Source: Sclerodactyla briareus
Lineage: Eukaryota > Echinodermata > Holothuroidea > Dendrochirotida > Sclerodactylidae
NCBI GenBank assembly: GCA_026419785.1
Contig: JAODTK010004765.1
Span: forward strand, 124,001-188,000
Length of the DNA stretch: 64,000 bases
Reading direction: 5' to 3'
Shown: positions 45,690 through 58,304 of the stretch, in pieces
Layout: every line of letters begins with the position of its first letter
How positions within the stretch are numbered: the first letter of the stretch is position 1
Position numbers and translations under genes: made by a program
The notes under the pieces: generated by a model
Told to the model about the DNA's origin: nothing
Database searches by the model: none
Seen by the model: the letters and a program-made list of their open reading frames with translations, nothing else

Positions 45690-48600
45690 GAGGGTCGGCT
45701 AGGTATTTTGAAGCCACTGAAAGCGCGGGCATGGTGGGGGAAATGCACCAAAAGATCGAAGCTAGGCAGCAATTACAATGACTATGTACGTTAGGCAAGA
45801 AGGGTCAATTTTATCATCGTTATTCGGGAAACTCGTTAGTAAATAGAAAAGTACCTTCTGCTTGAAAATGTGGGCGAAAAATACCCGAAAGAATACAATA
45901 GTAGCTTTTGGACGGCAAAAACTCAGAGTGAAATTATTTAAACTGGCAACCACAAAACCAGTGCGAGATGGGCACATACATACCTGTACGGCAACGAGTC
46001 TGTAAGTAGGCCTCACAAGCACTAGACGCATGTGCAAATGCCTGACTGTGCACGCGTACGACGAACTCAGTGGTGGTAGGTAAACAGATAATCGGCACCG
46101 GGGCTGGGAAAACTTTGCAATTATGCGAAAAGTACGCTGCTAGCTGCTCAGCCAACTCCGAAACAACTGTGACCTGGTACAGAAAACTGCGGGATTGAGT
46201 TTTAGCCGGTAAGCCTTATAGTAGTGACAAAGCTACGAGGCCGATCGTTTCATGTTGACAATGATAGCGGGCTGTTACAAAATAATACGGTTAGGCCGAT
46301 AGGTATCAGCCTGATACGCTGATTTTAAGGATAATTAGGGTGGAGATCTTGATCAAACCTTCAAATGTGTTGTTCAGCTGACGTTATTTCAACAGAAAAA
46401 AAGGGGTTCAAGATTATGCTCGCTCCACACAAGGCTCCCATGCCTCTCAGGCACTTGCAGCGCCATTAGTTCACTGCCACATGTTAATTTTACTTTAGGA
46501 GACTGCAGCAAAAATTGAGACTCTATGAACAATGGTTTGCTGGCAGGTGCCGTGAGTTCCTTTACCATATGGTTTGTGTCGATCCGAACACTGCATCAGT
46601 TACATTAAAATCAAAATGCCCCCTGGCTGAATCATCAACAGAACAAAAATCAGAGGATCAAATGTGAGGAAACTCTAAGCAAAGGTGGCTGTAAACACTA
46701 GTGAATTCACAGTTCATTAGCCTGGTGTCACATATGTCTAACTTCAGAACATGAACAGATTCTTGCTGAAGGTAGAGGTATATTCGAGCAGAACACCCTT
46801 TTTTTCACTCATGCTTATATTTAATAGATAATATTTGTATATAATATTATACTACGTCACTACTCAGTGTAGATTATATTTCTGGAGATATGAGAATCTC
46901 GTACGATGTATTAATCCAGTAATGGAATAGGTGAAATTAGGAATCTTGGTATGAAGATTGGACATGTTGATATTAATACTTTCTCAAAGAACATGATTAC
47001 TGAGACTTTGGTGTAGGCCCATGTGTTGTGCATATGAGTATATGTATGGGTATGATCTAGGCTATAAAGCCTACAAGCCCATTTGGTTTTTGTTTGGAGG
47101 AAATGACTATTTCACTCTTGCATATGCAGTGAACTATTAAGAAAAATGGATTTGCTCAGGAAAATGGATCACCCAAAGGACATGCAAATTATTAATAGGA
47201 TGTGCTGATAAAAAAAATCCAAGCTGAGTATTTTCAACCTTACTAGTCCCATCTTTTAACATTTATTAAGCAATTAATTAATAGAACTAGATTTAACCTC
47301 TAATTTCTCCATAGTTAATTTCCCACGATAATTCATGCAGTGATGAATTGTTCAACCCATATGGTCTAGTATGGTTATTATAGTCACTGCACCACTCACT
47401 ATGCTGATCCTATCTCTTCAATATGTATAACATGCAGGTATCTGTATATTTATATTTCATCTCTGAGGAAGATGGTAAAATACACTTGTACCAGAAATCA
47501 CACAGGGTATAAGTATTTGCATTCCTTGGATTTCTGTACCAAGAAAGTGTGTGTTAGAGGCCCTTGACTCCACCAGCACTGCTCACAAAGTTACTTAAAA
47601 GTGCAGGAGATGCTTCATAGTTCGACAAAGTTGAAAGAGGTTAAATTAAATATTTTTATCTGATGATGCAAAGAGTAAGAGAAGGCAGCAAGAAGAGTCT
47701 AACAAGAGTGCTTGAAACAGTTTATAGCCTTTAACAACAACATGCGTAACCACACTGCTCCAGTTTTGATAGATCAATGTTGTGGATTTTTGGCTGTTAT
47801 AGCCTACTGGCAGCTGGACCCCTTGCAGCCATGTTCAGACATTTCATTCAGACTGATGATATCTAACGATATAGGCAGACAAGTGCATCATGAAAAACAA
47901 TTGCATTTGTTTATCTCACTCGAAGTCTAGGGCAACCGATGATGTTTGTACAGTGGCGGTGTGTCCCAATGAGATTACTGCCCACCAGCTAATTTAGTCT
48001 TAAAATAACCCTGCTGACCAAAAGAAAATGAATTAAAATAATCGCATCATCATTGACATGACCCTGCGTGTACACTTAAGAATGTATGGTTTTTACCGGA
48101 TGTTGACTCACAATTTCTTTGTTGCAACCAATAAACTTACTGAATCGTCAATGCTCATCTGCCCCATTTTATGCGAATGATTAGCGTCTGGTTTATATCG
48201 TGCTGACATTATTAGTGCAGCACACCCGCACCACGGTCTACGCCACCCTTGCTGGCTTGATAGGAATGATCCTCGGCTCGGCAAGTTAACCATTTAAGAA
48301 AAAAAAATCACCGCACGCACTTCAGAACTCCAGAAAGAAGGACCAAAGAACCTGAATAATCCATGAAAACCTCAAAACATCGACCACTCTGAAGGTAGTT
48401 TAAAGACAAGAAGATCCTCAAACAGCAGCGGCGGGATCAGGATTTGCCCGATGGAGGAGTCAGGAGTTCCCTACGCCCGTGATGCTGACAATACTAACGA
48501 TGGGCACTTCCATGAATGACCATCAACAGCATTTTTGGCCGGTTAATTTCCCCCAGTGTCCCACTAATTCCATTGCATTCTGCCTGGGTTTTAAATCTAA

Positions 48601-50199
48601 CTCACAGCAATTCATGAAATGAGGGAGGGGAGGTGGGGTGGGGAATGAAATGCAGAGGTTAGATGTTTAAGTGATATGTGGTGTGCAGTCTCTGTAAGCG
48701 ACCTCCTTTCCCGGCCGCGCAGACAGCACTCCCCTGTGGGCGCCGCTTATGCTCAAAGTTTGGTTTTGTAGTTTTTTGTTTTAAGGACTAGCGTAGACTA
48801 GAAATAGGTGGGAATTTCATCGTTCTGCCAACGCACCACTTATTGGCTGGGTATTAATATGCAGTTCATGCCAATGGTCATACAATTTTGAATCCTGACA
48901 GTGCTACAACTATTGGTCAATCAGCTCCATTGTGTGCAATACTTCTTCACAGGCATGAGATGCCACTGGACTTGAATATTGATCTGTGATAGGTAATGGG
49001 ATAACTAGATGCAAAAGGAGGTTGGTCATGTCAGTATCATTCACCTAAAGTTGTTCGAGGAGGCCTGCCTATGTAGTTTTGCATCGGGCCAGACCCATGC
49101 AAGCTACGTAGCCTAAAGCTAAGCTTCTCGATGTATGCTCCAGTGCGGTACTCTTTCATATCCTTATCAGTGTGGAAGGGTAGAACAAAAGTTGTCTACA
49201 TTCTGCACATCTAACGTACAATTGCGGGGAAACTATCCACAAAAATGCAGAATAAGAGTCTTCACAGAAGAAAAATGTATTCGTATGTGGCACCATACCT
49301 GCCTCAACATTGCATAATTTAGCCGCACAATTGGCGTATCATTGCTCGCCACAAAAAATCCGTTGGTTTACGGCATGTACATTTGCGGTGCGAAAACCGT
49401 TCTTTTGGGTGCATTTCCCAGTATGCCCCGAGCGTGCAATTGGCGCAAATTGTTGGCACGGGTAACATATGGAGAAGAAGTAGTCTAGGTATATAAGGTC
49501 TGTGTGTAGATGACCGCCGAGGGAGGGCAGTCCTACGTTTCAAGGAACAGCCGTTCTAAAGGGAACAACTCCTACAAGCATTGCTGGGGGACGATGCTGA
49601 GAATGCTCCAAGGGGGCAGTTGATACTTGGCTACATGGCCAAGATAAATTTCTCTTTCTGCACACCAACCATCCTCATCAAATGCAGAAAGGGCGCTTGG
49701 AATGTATTATTGAAGTGAAGCTGATTCTGGTATTGTCCACTGGTGATCATCTGAAAATAACCAGTGCAGCTGAGCTACTAAGCTCAAAATCGGTGTACAC
49801 GGGGGGGTGCGTAGAGGTGAGGAATGGGGGGTGGGGATATGTGAATACTTGATTTAATGCTTTGCCCCACGAAACATGTTTTGGGATGTTTTGGGTTTTT
49901 ATACTTTGTTTTTGGGGAGTGTTGCTCTGATGAGCCCACCAGGGTTTTCTATTGCACTTCCTTCCACATTTAATTTTCAGAATTATCTTTGTTATTGTTA
50001 AACTTCATCGTGGAAAAACAAATGAACAAAAGCAAACTTCAGCCTTTTGTCAGCGTCACGGATTCCGTATATTGACTGGATAGCTATCAACTCGATTCGT
50101 GTACTTGTAGACGCACGTGTAATGCGCCCACCTGAAGGTGCTACAGCAGACTAAGGAAATCCTTTGTCGGAAATTATGAAGTGGGTTTGTGGTGTGGAG
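45690..50199 (+). other. Intron 1 of DPYD, unassigned part
   Basis: Largely AT-rich sequence without recognisable genes or clear repeat borders. Short open frames (for example 45,762-46,155 and 47,712-47,930) show no domain I recognise. Confidence 0.45.
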
Positions 50200-50480
50200 A
50201 GACACAAGCGAATCTCGTTACTCTTTGAAAGAGTGCCCTGAGTAACGAGGGTAGGGGGGAGAATGTCCTGCTCCTGAGTCCTGAGATCGACATTCAACGT
50301 CCCCATTCGAACGATGGGTGTACATTGTAGCTAACTATTGCAGAACTTTACCACCACATGAAAAAGGAAGTTGGGGTGAAGTTTGGTGTCTGTGACGACA
50401 CTTGGGTTCAAACCAGGGACCTCAGGGTATACAGGCGGACAGTACCGTTTTCTGCCACCTCACGACTATCTCAAGTTATA
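50200..50480 (-). repeat. tRNA-derived SINE in DPYD intron 1, antisense
   Basis: On the minus strand the A-box-like TGGCAGAAAACGG (about 50,452-50,464) is followed by the B-box-like GGTTTGAACCC (about 50,405-50,415). This is normal spacing for a tRNA-type RNA polymerase III promoter. Downstream in the same orientation lies a perfect 10-base inverted repeat, CTCGTTACTC (50,214-50,223) with GAGTAACGAG (50,240-50,249). The 3' end is not defined. Confidence 0.5.
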
Positions 50481-51754
50481 CCGATAAAAATGCAACTAAT
50501 GAAACCAGTCCCAACAAGTTGATAGGCAACGTGCCGAAAAATGATTTCAGTAGGGGCACTTCATTGATAGCAGTCAATGAAGAAGCCAGAAAAAATTCAC
50601 AATATTCCTCATTTGTGGGTGGATGCCACAAAATCCTGATAGTTGTTCTTCGTATCTCTACGTCCATATAAAAATTGCAGAGATTCTGATTGAAATCCAG
50701 ATTTTTTTATAACTCAAAATTGAGCGTTTACCGATCCAAACGCAGCCTACCATGACAAAAGGGCTGAGCCTCTATGGGAGCATATGAGTATAAAACCAAA
50801 ATAATGCTCCGATCGGCTCGCATGAGTTGGGGAATAAATTGGATTTCAATGAATTTTTGCGAATTTTATGTGAAGTGGAATAAAAAGAAAAATTATCAGG
50901 AATTAGTGGCGATACACCAAAGGACATTCTCTCTACACAATACATTTTGCACTGTCTTCAGTGTGATTGAGGCCATGAACACTGGCTAGACTCGCCTTCT
51001 TCCTCGATGGGGTCAAGACATTTAAAAGAGGCAGGGGTGAGAAATTCCGGCTCCCGGGAGAACGCCAAATTCATTTGAAACATCATCCCCGAAGGACGTG
51101 AGTACAGCTTTACTCGTGCAGCCACTTTTTGAACGAAAGAGCGGGTGAAATGGTATCAAGCGACACCAAGGTTTTTAACCAGGAACATTTGGCTTGCAGG
51201 CAGGCATTTATACCGGTCCGGCACCTTTACCGCACGGGAAAGTAGCACAAAGGGGATTGGGCGAACTTCATATGTCGGTTTATCAAATTATGAGCCAACA
51301 CTTCTCCGTCATTAGGTTGGGTGATGACTGATGACGAGGTCAGTGGGATATTGCTCAGTATTTCACTGAGAGTCAGTGACATGTTCTCAGCCAATTTACG
51401 CTCTGACATATTACGGTCGGTCCATCACATTTTCAGTAATCCCCCTGCCTAGTTAGTTGTGCCAGTAGTAACTAAATGCACCATAGAAATGCTCTTCAAC
51501 AAAGGCATTAGCCATGTAAGTTTTCTGAGACATTAGGCTACATGTAGACTGTAGAGACATGTTTGGGAGCGGAGTAGGAGTAGTTACATGTGAAGCCAGC
51601 AGAAAAAAAAGAGAAACAGAATATTTGTATTGGCCAGTGCCAATGAAGATGGTAATTCAGTGAGCCACTGACTCCCTCATGGGTGGGCATGTCATTGGTC
51701 CGAAGAGTACATCTATACTCTAGTCGGCCTACGTATATTCCGATGACATAGGAG

Positions 51755-52570
51755 TTTCTAGCTGCGGGAGAAGCAGCTCTACAAGTATCATGTCTCGTCT
51801 CCGTTCGTTTGTCTGTTCGTTCGTTTGTCACGTTCATTCATAACTTCTTAACCAAACATGCGATCAGGTTGAAAACTTGGTAGGTCGATGAAGCTCGCTA
51901 ACTGGCTAGGCTGAGCTACATTTATGTTGGCAGTAGCTGCAAGGAGGAGAAGTCTACAAAAGTCATTGCAGGTCTCTACGTTCGTTGTTCGTTAGTTCGT
52001 TCCGGTATGTTTCGTCGTTCTTCATAACTTCTAAACCGTGCATGCCGATCAGGTTGAAACTTGGTAGTGGATTGAAACTCGCTACGGGCTTAGGCTGAGC
52101 TACAGTAATGTTTCATAGGTGATTAGAATTTAATTAAATCCAATAATTACCCCAATTTCCAACTTCCATTGAGGTCTCTCTGACGTGAGAGAGGTTTGTA
52201 CATCACTCCATCCCTCTGGGAGCAGTGTTACCTATCTGTCGAAGGTCCAGGTCTGCAGCTAGTGACGATAAAAACGATGCCAGAGAAAAGAAGATGATTG
52301 TCTGTCATCAATGTCGCCTAGATTGTTGGTGGTGAACCAGAAAGGGTGCGTCCACATGTTGGGGTTGTTGCCTACATATAAGCATAATATACATGACTCG
52401 GAATTATTCAGTTGGGTACTTTGGTGCTGGGCATGACAATGTCAGTAAAGGTCAATTAAATGTGACAAAAATATAAAGGGGATTGGTGAAGAAACATGCA
52501 GTGTATTTGCCACAGTAAGGGTGCGTCCGCAGCTAATCAAGGACATTTTCGACTTGCACTTGTTTGGTAC
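51755..52570 (-). repeat. Dispersed repeat C, copy 3, in DPYD intron 1
   Basis: Reverse complement of copies 1 and 2: 'gtctctacgttcgttgttcg', 'gatcaggttgaaacttggta', 'ccaataattaccccaat', 'ctgtcgaaggtccaggtctgcag' and 'tttcgacttgcacttg'. The part near 51,780-52,070 holds two ~180-bp direct subunits, which is more than the other copies show. Confidence 0.7.
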
Positions 52571-53117
52571 GTTTTGATAGATGGTCTCCATGTGTGCATG
52601 TTATTAGGCTGGACGCGTTGGGTATACTTTCAAAAGATATTGACTCACAAATGTATACCGGGCTCTCAAAAATTGCTATTAAATACTAGCGGGATAGTTC
52701 TCATTTAATATGACACATGACATACGTTTGCTACATGCCCAAAAAGTGCTTTGACAAACTGCCTCAGCCTGAATGTTTCTCTGCTATAATGGCAATTGGT
52801 CTCCAACTCCATATCAGGTTGCGTTAGTGGAGCATAACAAAGGCAAAAAAAACAACACTGATCGCGAGAGAGGCGGAGGTCAGCGTTACTGAACCCACTT
52901 GTCGTATAGTTAATCGTTATCATACTGCAGTGACTGCAGACCTGAGGTAAGATGATGCATTCCATGTGGTAAGTGGCTATTCTTTCGATACTGTAAAGAA
53001 AATCAGTATTAAATCAAACTTGCCATTCTCAAATTAGAACAATCTATAAAAATTTCCACCCAGAGCAGGCGCACGGTCATCTACAAACGAATATGCGTTA
53101 TTTATTGTTTTTCACAG

Positions 53118-53229
53118 ATTGCTGGCTTGAACCCAAGTTCAGAAAAAAAGGTCAGGTATGGTTACAACGAAGGCACCCAAAGTAAACAGAAGCACTTGGA
53201 AGAGGAAGGCACAAAGCATGCCAAGTGGT
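53118..53229 (+). CDS. dpyd: Dihydropyrimidine dehydrogenase, exon 2
   Basis: A T-rich tract and CAG end at 53,117, and a GTAGTA donor starts at 53,230. The frame reads IAGLNPSSEKKVRYGYNEG, then QSKQKH. This parallels the DPYD segment in which LNP is followed, about 20 residues later, by a KHWKRN-type motif. Here 'cacttggaagagg' gives KHWKR if one extra base is ignored. The exon is 112 nt against 111 nt in human DPYD exon 2, so the excess equals that one base. Both ends then fall between codons, as in human. Candidate exon 1 is 8.2 kb upstream and the next exon 1.17 kb downstream. Confidence 0.75.
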
Positions 53230-53278
53230 GTAGTATAGGAGACTCTCTAAATCACTCATGAGATGAGTCTGTCACGTG

Positions 53279-53450
53279 CAGGGGCGTCGATCGGTTTTGA
53301 AAAGTGGGGGGGACACAATAAAAATGCAAGTGCCATCTGAGCGGAGCGCCATCATCGGTTGGCGCGGGAGCGTGCCAACAAAATGATTAGCTTTTCATAC
53401 CCTCCAGGGTTCGCCGAAAACGGGCAATGCCGGCCGAAGTACCCATCTAC
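53279..53450 (+). repeat. Possible hAT-like end in intron 2
   Basis: CAGGGGCGTCGATCGG (53,279-53,294), followed by a G-rich stretch, resembles the CAGTGGCG/CAGGGGCG termini seen elsewhere in the window. 'gcggagcgccatcatcggttggcgcgggagcg' is GC-rich. No matching right end was found, so this may be a truncated copy. Confidence 0.3.
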
Positions 53451-54401
53451 ATTGTGATTGAGTAAAGGACAGACAAAAAAGCTGTCATTGTGCATACTAA
53501 AATGATTTCATCGAATATAATATCTTTATACCTTTCTACTATGGCTTTGCTTGCGTGGGATCCTGGAGTCTACCGAACAGTCCTGGTGGGATCGAAGGGA
53601 AGAAGCCATAGGCATACAGAATTATTCCAATTCGGGGTCAGAAAAAATTTGCATGGGATTCCTTCAAGTAGTCATCGGAAAGGACCAGCGCACACGCAAA
53701 ATTGGTTAGATATGACCATCAAATGTTGCCAATTTTGCAAAAATGCCTACGTAGCCGTGATGACATTAATAATCTTTACAAAGATCGGATTTTAACCGAA
53801 ATGCTATGAACATGAATCGAAGTTGATTGGCATGATTTTGCAATCAAATATGCACAATTCAGATGACATTTGAATTATTTTTGGCTGGACCGTGTCCTTT
53901 AAGTTGTTTCTCCCAAATGACATGATCACACCGAAATAGAATGGCTGAGACGTATGACCAGACCAACCTTAACGCAGTTCAATGTGTACATAATAGGAGG
54001 GCACTTTGCCAGATACCTTGTTACAATTCGAACCAGAAGGACAGGAAATGAGTAAAAATTATAATTTTTTATATGAGATTGCTTTGAAATTGGGCCTCAG
54101 TGCAGGAATCAAATGGGGGACTCACGAACAAATTAGTGGACATTTTCTCCGGAAAGGGTCTTCAGTATAATGGCAAAATCCCACCCCGGATGGACTATAG
54201 TTTAGAGGGCTATTATGCAGGTATCGAGGCCTAATTCCTGCCCTGAATTGCCTGAAATTGTGTGACTGTGTTCGAGACTATTTGGGGGTGCATAATCCCG
54301 CAGACCCATCTTCGATGTTACAGCACAAGTAACTTCCTGTTAGGTGCGATGTGTAAAACACCCCCTGATCTTTGTGGCCTCGAGTTCTGCCCTCTCCACA
54401 G

Positions 54402-54583
54402 ACTTGCGGTAAATTGGACAGCAACTTTGAAGACCATCAAGCACACGACCCTCAGCGATGTGCGAGCTGCGCTGCGAGAGGCAGATGCCAGATGCCTCAA
54501 GTGTGCTGATGCCCCCTGTCAGAAGAGATGCACGACCTGCAGACTCGATTCAAAGTCCTTAAGTAACCAGCATTGCTAACAAG
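54402..54583 (+). CDS. dpyd: Dihydropyrimidine dehydrogenase, exon equivalent to human exons 3+4 (N-terminal Fe-S domain)
   Basis: DPYD reduces uracil and thymine with NADPH in the cytosol, the first step of pyrimidine breakdown. Its N-terminal domain binds two [4Fe-4S] clusters. The acceptor 'ccctctccacag' ends at 54,401 and the donor GTATGG starts at 54,584. The translation gives [10 protein letters not shown], then, after one inserted C, IKHTTLSD and [19 protein letters not shown]. The motif CxxCxxxxCxxxC is intact. The 3' end spells SN-IANK across two more small indels, ending at the same residue as human exon 4. Vertebrates have an intron after the arginine before CLKC; none is present here. 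Length is 182 nt against 171 nt expected. Splice sites argue against a processed pseudogene. Confidence 0.93.
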
Positions 54584-54687
54584 GTATGGAAATCATTCAG
54601 TGGGAAACATTGCAGGCGTCGTCGCTTTTTCCAAAAAATGTTAACATGTGTACCCATTCAGATTCTGGGAATGCAGGTTTTCCTAGG

Positions 54688-54894
54688 GAGTAATTCCATG
54701 CTCCACATCTGGTGAATCACTGAAAAGATAAAATAGTATCATGCACTCAATTTAGACCAGAGTCTGGCTTTACCCCAACAGGGAGGGGTTTGGGTGGGAG
54801 GGTTGGGGGGGGGGTTGGTTGGGCACCTCGGGTTGGAACATGCATATCAAGCATGGAATTTACAGGAGAGTAATTCCATGCTCCACATCTGGTG
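54688..54894 (+). repeat. Perfect 27-bp direct repeat 180 bp apart
   Basis: 54,688-54,714 and 54,868-54,894 are identical (both contain 'taattccatgctccacat'). The intervening sequence is not repeated further. Located just inside the intron after the third DPYD exon. Confidence 0.85.
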
Positions 54895-54899
54895 CAACT

Positions 54900-56459
54900 T
54901 GTCAATTGAAGGATGCACACCCGATACCCTTTGGTACTGGATATGGCCAGTCAGGTGTGGGACATTGTCAAATCCAACAGGACTCACAAAAATTGGGCAT
55001 CCACTTTTCCTGAAAATGGTCAGTCACAAACTTGACTCTGTATACTCTAGAAGATAATTAAAAAAGCTGGCCTACTAGTCAGTCATTTTTAAGGAACTGT
55101 GAGTCTTGTCAGGTGATGGAGGGGGGGTCAATGTACAGTAAACGTGACCCACCTTATGACTCAACCGGTCACCCGACCAGTTACATAGGAGGCACTGCGT
55201 CGTCTCACAGTATTCTGGCATGATCATAGGGCCAATGTATAAATGATTTTCCACTTTGCAGAAAAACGTTGGAAAGAAGGTGGAATTGATAGGAGAAAAT
55301 GGAAGCAGTTTACCTGAGGGAAATCAACAAAATTCTAATGATTTTCGAATTTGTCATCTCTGGCTTCATTTATTCTCTCTGACTTGGACCTATGACAATG
55401 TTTAGTGTACAAGGTTAGTGTACAACTCTGTGGACATGCCTACTTTTGGTCACTAATTAATTTCAAGTTAATAGTATGATAATCCTTGTATTTTGTGGGC
55501 TTACCTGTATTTTGCTGATACCCAAATATATGTGTTACACAGTCTAGTTTGAAATCTGTAAGGTTGCTTGATACAGATTACAGTATTCGGAAAGGAGGCA
55601 GATGTCATTTATTTCAGCGAGAAAACACCATTTAAAGTGTTCTCCTTGCCCCTTCCCTCCCTTCACATTCGCAATACATGTATGTAAATTTAAGAAAAGG
55701 AATTTGTTCTTCCACAAAATGGAATTTGGTGATTGAGAAAATGGATTTTTATGTTTAAGTGAGTGGAAATGGTTGTTCAGAAAGTGGAAAAGAATTGGCC
55801 GTCAGGTGTACAATACATACGGTAATCACTTGCACATCTCATCATTCTCATGCCTGGGTGGCAGGTCAGCATTCCATTCCACCTGCTGGGCCAGTGACTA
55901 TCATTCTCTGTTATAAGAGACTAGCATGTGTGTAATGATAGATGTGTCGAGCGTGTGATTTTGTCTACAGTAAAGTGTGGAGATTCACAGGGGGTATTGA
56001 TAATAATGGCTGTCTGATTAAAGGACCATTCTGTTGATCACATAGCAAGTTTATTGTGGCCTGTTCATTTTTTTAGTGTGCTCAATTTTCAACTTTTTCA
56101 AGTACAGTACTGTACCACCCACTCCCTAGAAAAGAAAACAGATTTTTGTGCCCTTGCAATATTCTACTGTGAGCCCCTGGGGGAGGGTATCAGGGGAGTG
56201 GGGGGGGGGGTTTTACATTCACCATTCTTTATCTAATATCGGCCTATATATTCATATTAGCCTTCGAACACTTAAACTAATGGAGGAAAATATTCTGATG
56301 ATCTTATAGGAAGTAAGTCACATTGCTTGCATGGCATTGGTGGTGATTTGTTTCGTGTACAGTAAACAGGATTGTCACCCAAGGGCGCAGCCACTGTCTG
56401 AAAGTTGGGGGCGTCAAGGGCAATTTGGGGGGGGTCCAAAGCAGTGGGGGCAACATTTG
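54900..56459 (+). other. DPYD intron, unassigned part
   Basis: I looked for the next DPYD exon, which should encode the next Fe-S cysteines, and did not see it. AT-rich sequence with no assigned repeat. A CAGTGGCTGCGCCC-like end (complement of 56,387-56,400) lies near the right side. Confidence 0.45.
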
Positions 56460-57720
56460 GGTGTGAAAAAACTCATATGTATGGGAGCGGCCTGCCCAGG
56501 GTAACCGTGAACTGCCAGCCATGAGCTACGGGGGGTCCCGCGCGGGTCAGTCTAAACTCACAACTAATCCCGTTCACAAAGGAAGGGTGGGGCAGGATCC
56601 GCCTGCTGGAGGTTTGTGCCATATGCCCAGAAGAAGCAGTTGTCGGTAGCAACCAGGAAATAACATCATCCTCGCATCCACAAGAACCCGGGCGTCAGAT
56701 ACATGATCCTGTCAGCGGTAACCAAAGACGAGGTGATGTGAGGTAGCATACAGGAATCCAATACCTGTATCAGCCCATGAGAGTCAGGCCCTGAGCACAT
56801 GAGGTCAGGCCCGGCTAGAATTATACTGAGCAAACAGTGGAAAGAAACAAGAGAACCAAAATAAAAAAGATTGTTCTTGTGCTTGGGATCGAACTGATAC
56901 ACAAACCCCTATCGAGGACTCTATAATTCCATATGCCAGTCTGATGCGGCTAATGACTTTGGGCTCGCAATAAGCAGAGTCACTAATGACACTGTCGAGG
57001 GTAGTGCCGAAGTGGTGACTTCCCGTTCTTCACCCAACACCTGGACAAGACCCAGCACACTTTTCAAGACTCCACCAAAAAAGGAGAAATGCGCAGCAGA
57101 TTTGTCTCTCGACTAAGTGTTCAAAGGGCATCAACCAGAGAGTCCACAAACTTGGCAAGTAATAAGGCATCATCTTCAGAGTCCAGGTCAGAAACCCTAA
57201 CTCCACCAAATGAGACCCTGCAGTTAGTACTATCCACAACCCTCTACATAATCCGTCATACACGTGTTCGAATGTGAAACACGTCTCACAACCCGTGACA
57301 CAGGAAAGAAGTTAGAGACTCCACCCCTCACTCTTGGAATAAAGAGAGGATATCATGTGTACAAGATGGGTTGGCACACCACGCTGCTGGCAAATTCTCC
57401 AGAGAGTCTCCCTGTACACAAGAGTCGACGTCATCTCGGAAATCGATACAGGCCACACGGACACCCCTACTGAATTCCTGCATTCGCTCGAGCAGGACAC
57501 AAAAAGCAAAAATTTGATCCACAGTGTACTCTTGGGAGTGAATCCTGACTGCTCGGATGCTGATGGGCAAGCTGGTGACAAAACGGATGCCGGTTCAAGA
57601 TATGAAATATAAGTCCCCTCTTCCAGTCAATTAGGACAAGAGCAGTGCTCCAAACATAGCACCATGTAGAGCACCACGTAGAGACCTAGCATCAACTTGG
57701 GAACTCGCCTCCTCGATCAC
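56460..57720 (-). pseudogene. LINE (non-LTR) reverse transcriptase fragment, antisense in DPYD intron
   Basis: The minus strand, read across frame changes, gives RT motifs in the correct order. 'DWKRGLI' (about 57,640) is followed by 'EQSGFTP' and 'STVDQIF' (about 57,515), then 'ERMQEFSRGVRVACIDFRD'. 'YRETLWRI', 'QRGVPTHLV' and 'MISSLYS' come next, then 'SEDDALLL' (about 57,165-57,181) where the FADD catalytic motif is expected. Post-RT segments follow: 'TTLDSV', 'RIRLAYGIIES' (about 56,945), 'GHMAQTS' (about 56,620) and 'TPRSSWLA'. The usual IDFxKAFDS has become IDFRDDVDS. The endonuclease domain is absent, as in a 5'-truncated insertion. The clade is not resolved. Confidence 0.8.
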
Positions 57721-58304
57721 TGGGAAATTGGGGAAAGCGAAGCCACCAGTCCCTCATCTCACAGTGTTAGTGACCAGTTCTCTAGCAGTCCGAGACATAC
57801 TTGTCTCACTTGAGCCAGTTTGGAAAGAGCTCAGCCATCACTTGGCGTGTGTGTGCACTGAGTAATGATTGTGTGTTGTCCGTGTAGGTCACTTTCTTGT
57901 TAAACAAAAATTTCTCTAAATGGTAAAACCGATTTTGATGGAGTTTTGTATGTAGTGTCGAGTATTGAGCGAACAGTATCTTTTGATTTTGGGCATGACA
58001 TTTACTGTAAGGGTAATTAGCCCCTTTGTTACTTCATTAAAATTGTATAGGCTCCTGAGCAAGATTACGGGAGGACGGTATGTGCTATGGTGTGTGGTTT
58101 TTCACGAAGTAACCAAGGTAATGATCGATGAAGTGGTTGGATTCTCATCGTGAAATTTGCTACTTTAGGATGATTTATTTCACAATTCTCAGGAAATTGG
58201 TGCATGTGGTCTACATTCAGTCCGATTTTTTGCATTTCAGGGTCCTGTAGTCATCATTCATGTGTCATTTTGTTGGAATTTTCATGGACCTTTTTTGATT
58301 TCCT
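57721..58304. other. DPYD intron, unassigned part
   Basis: No recognised domain or repeat. It lies between the LINE fragment and the next tandem array. Confidence 0.4.

Noticed and set aside
54402..54583. DPYD exon as a processed pseudogene
   Set aside because: Good acceptor and donor sequences flank it at positions homologous to vertebrate exon borders, and exon 2 is separated from it by a 1.17-kb intron.
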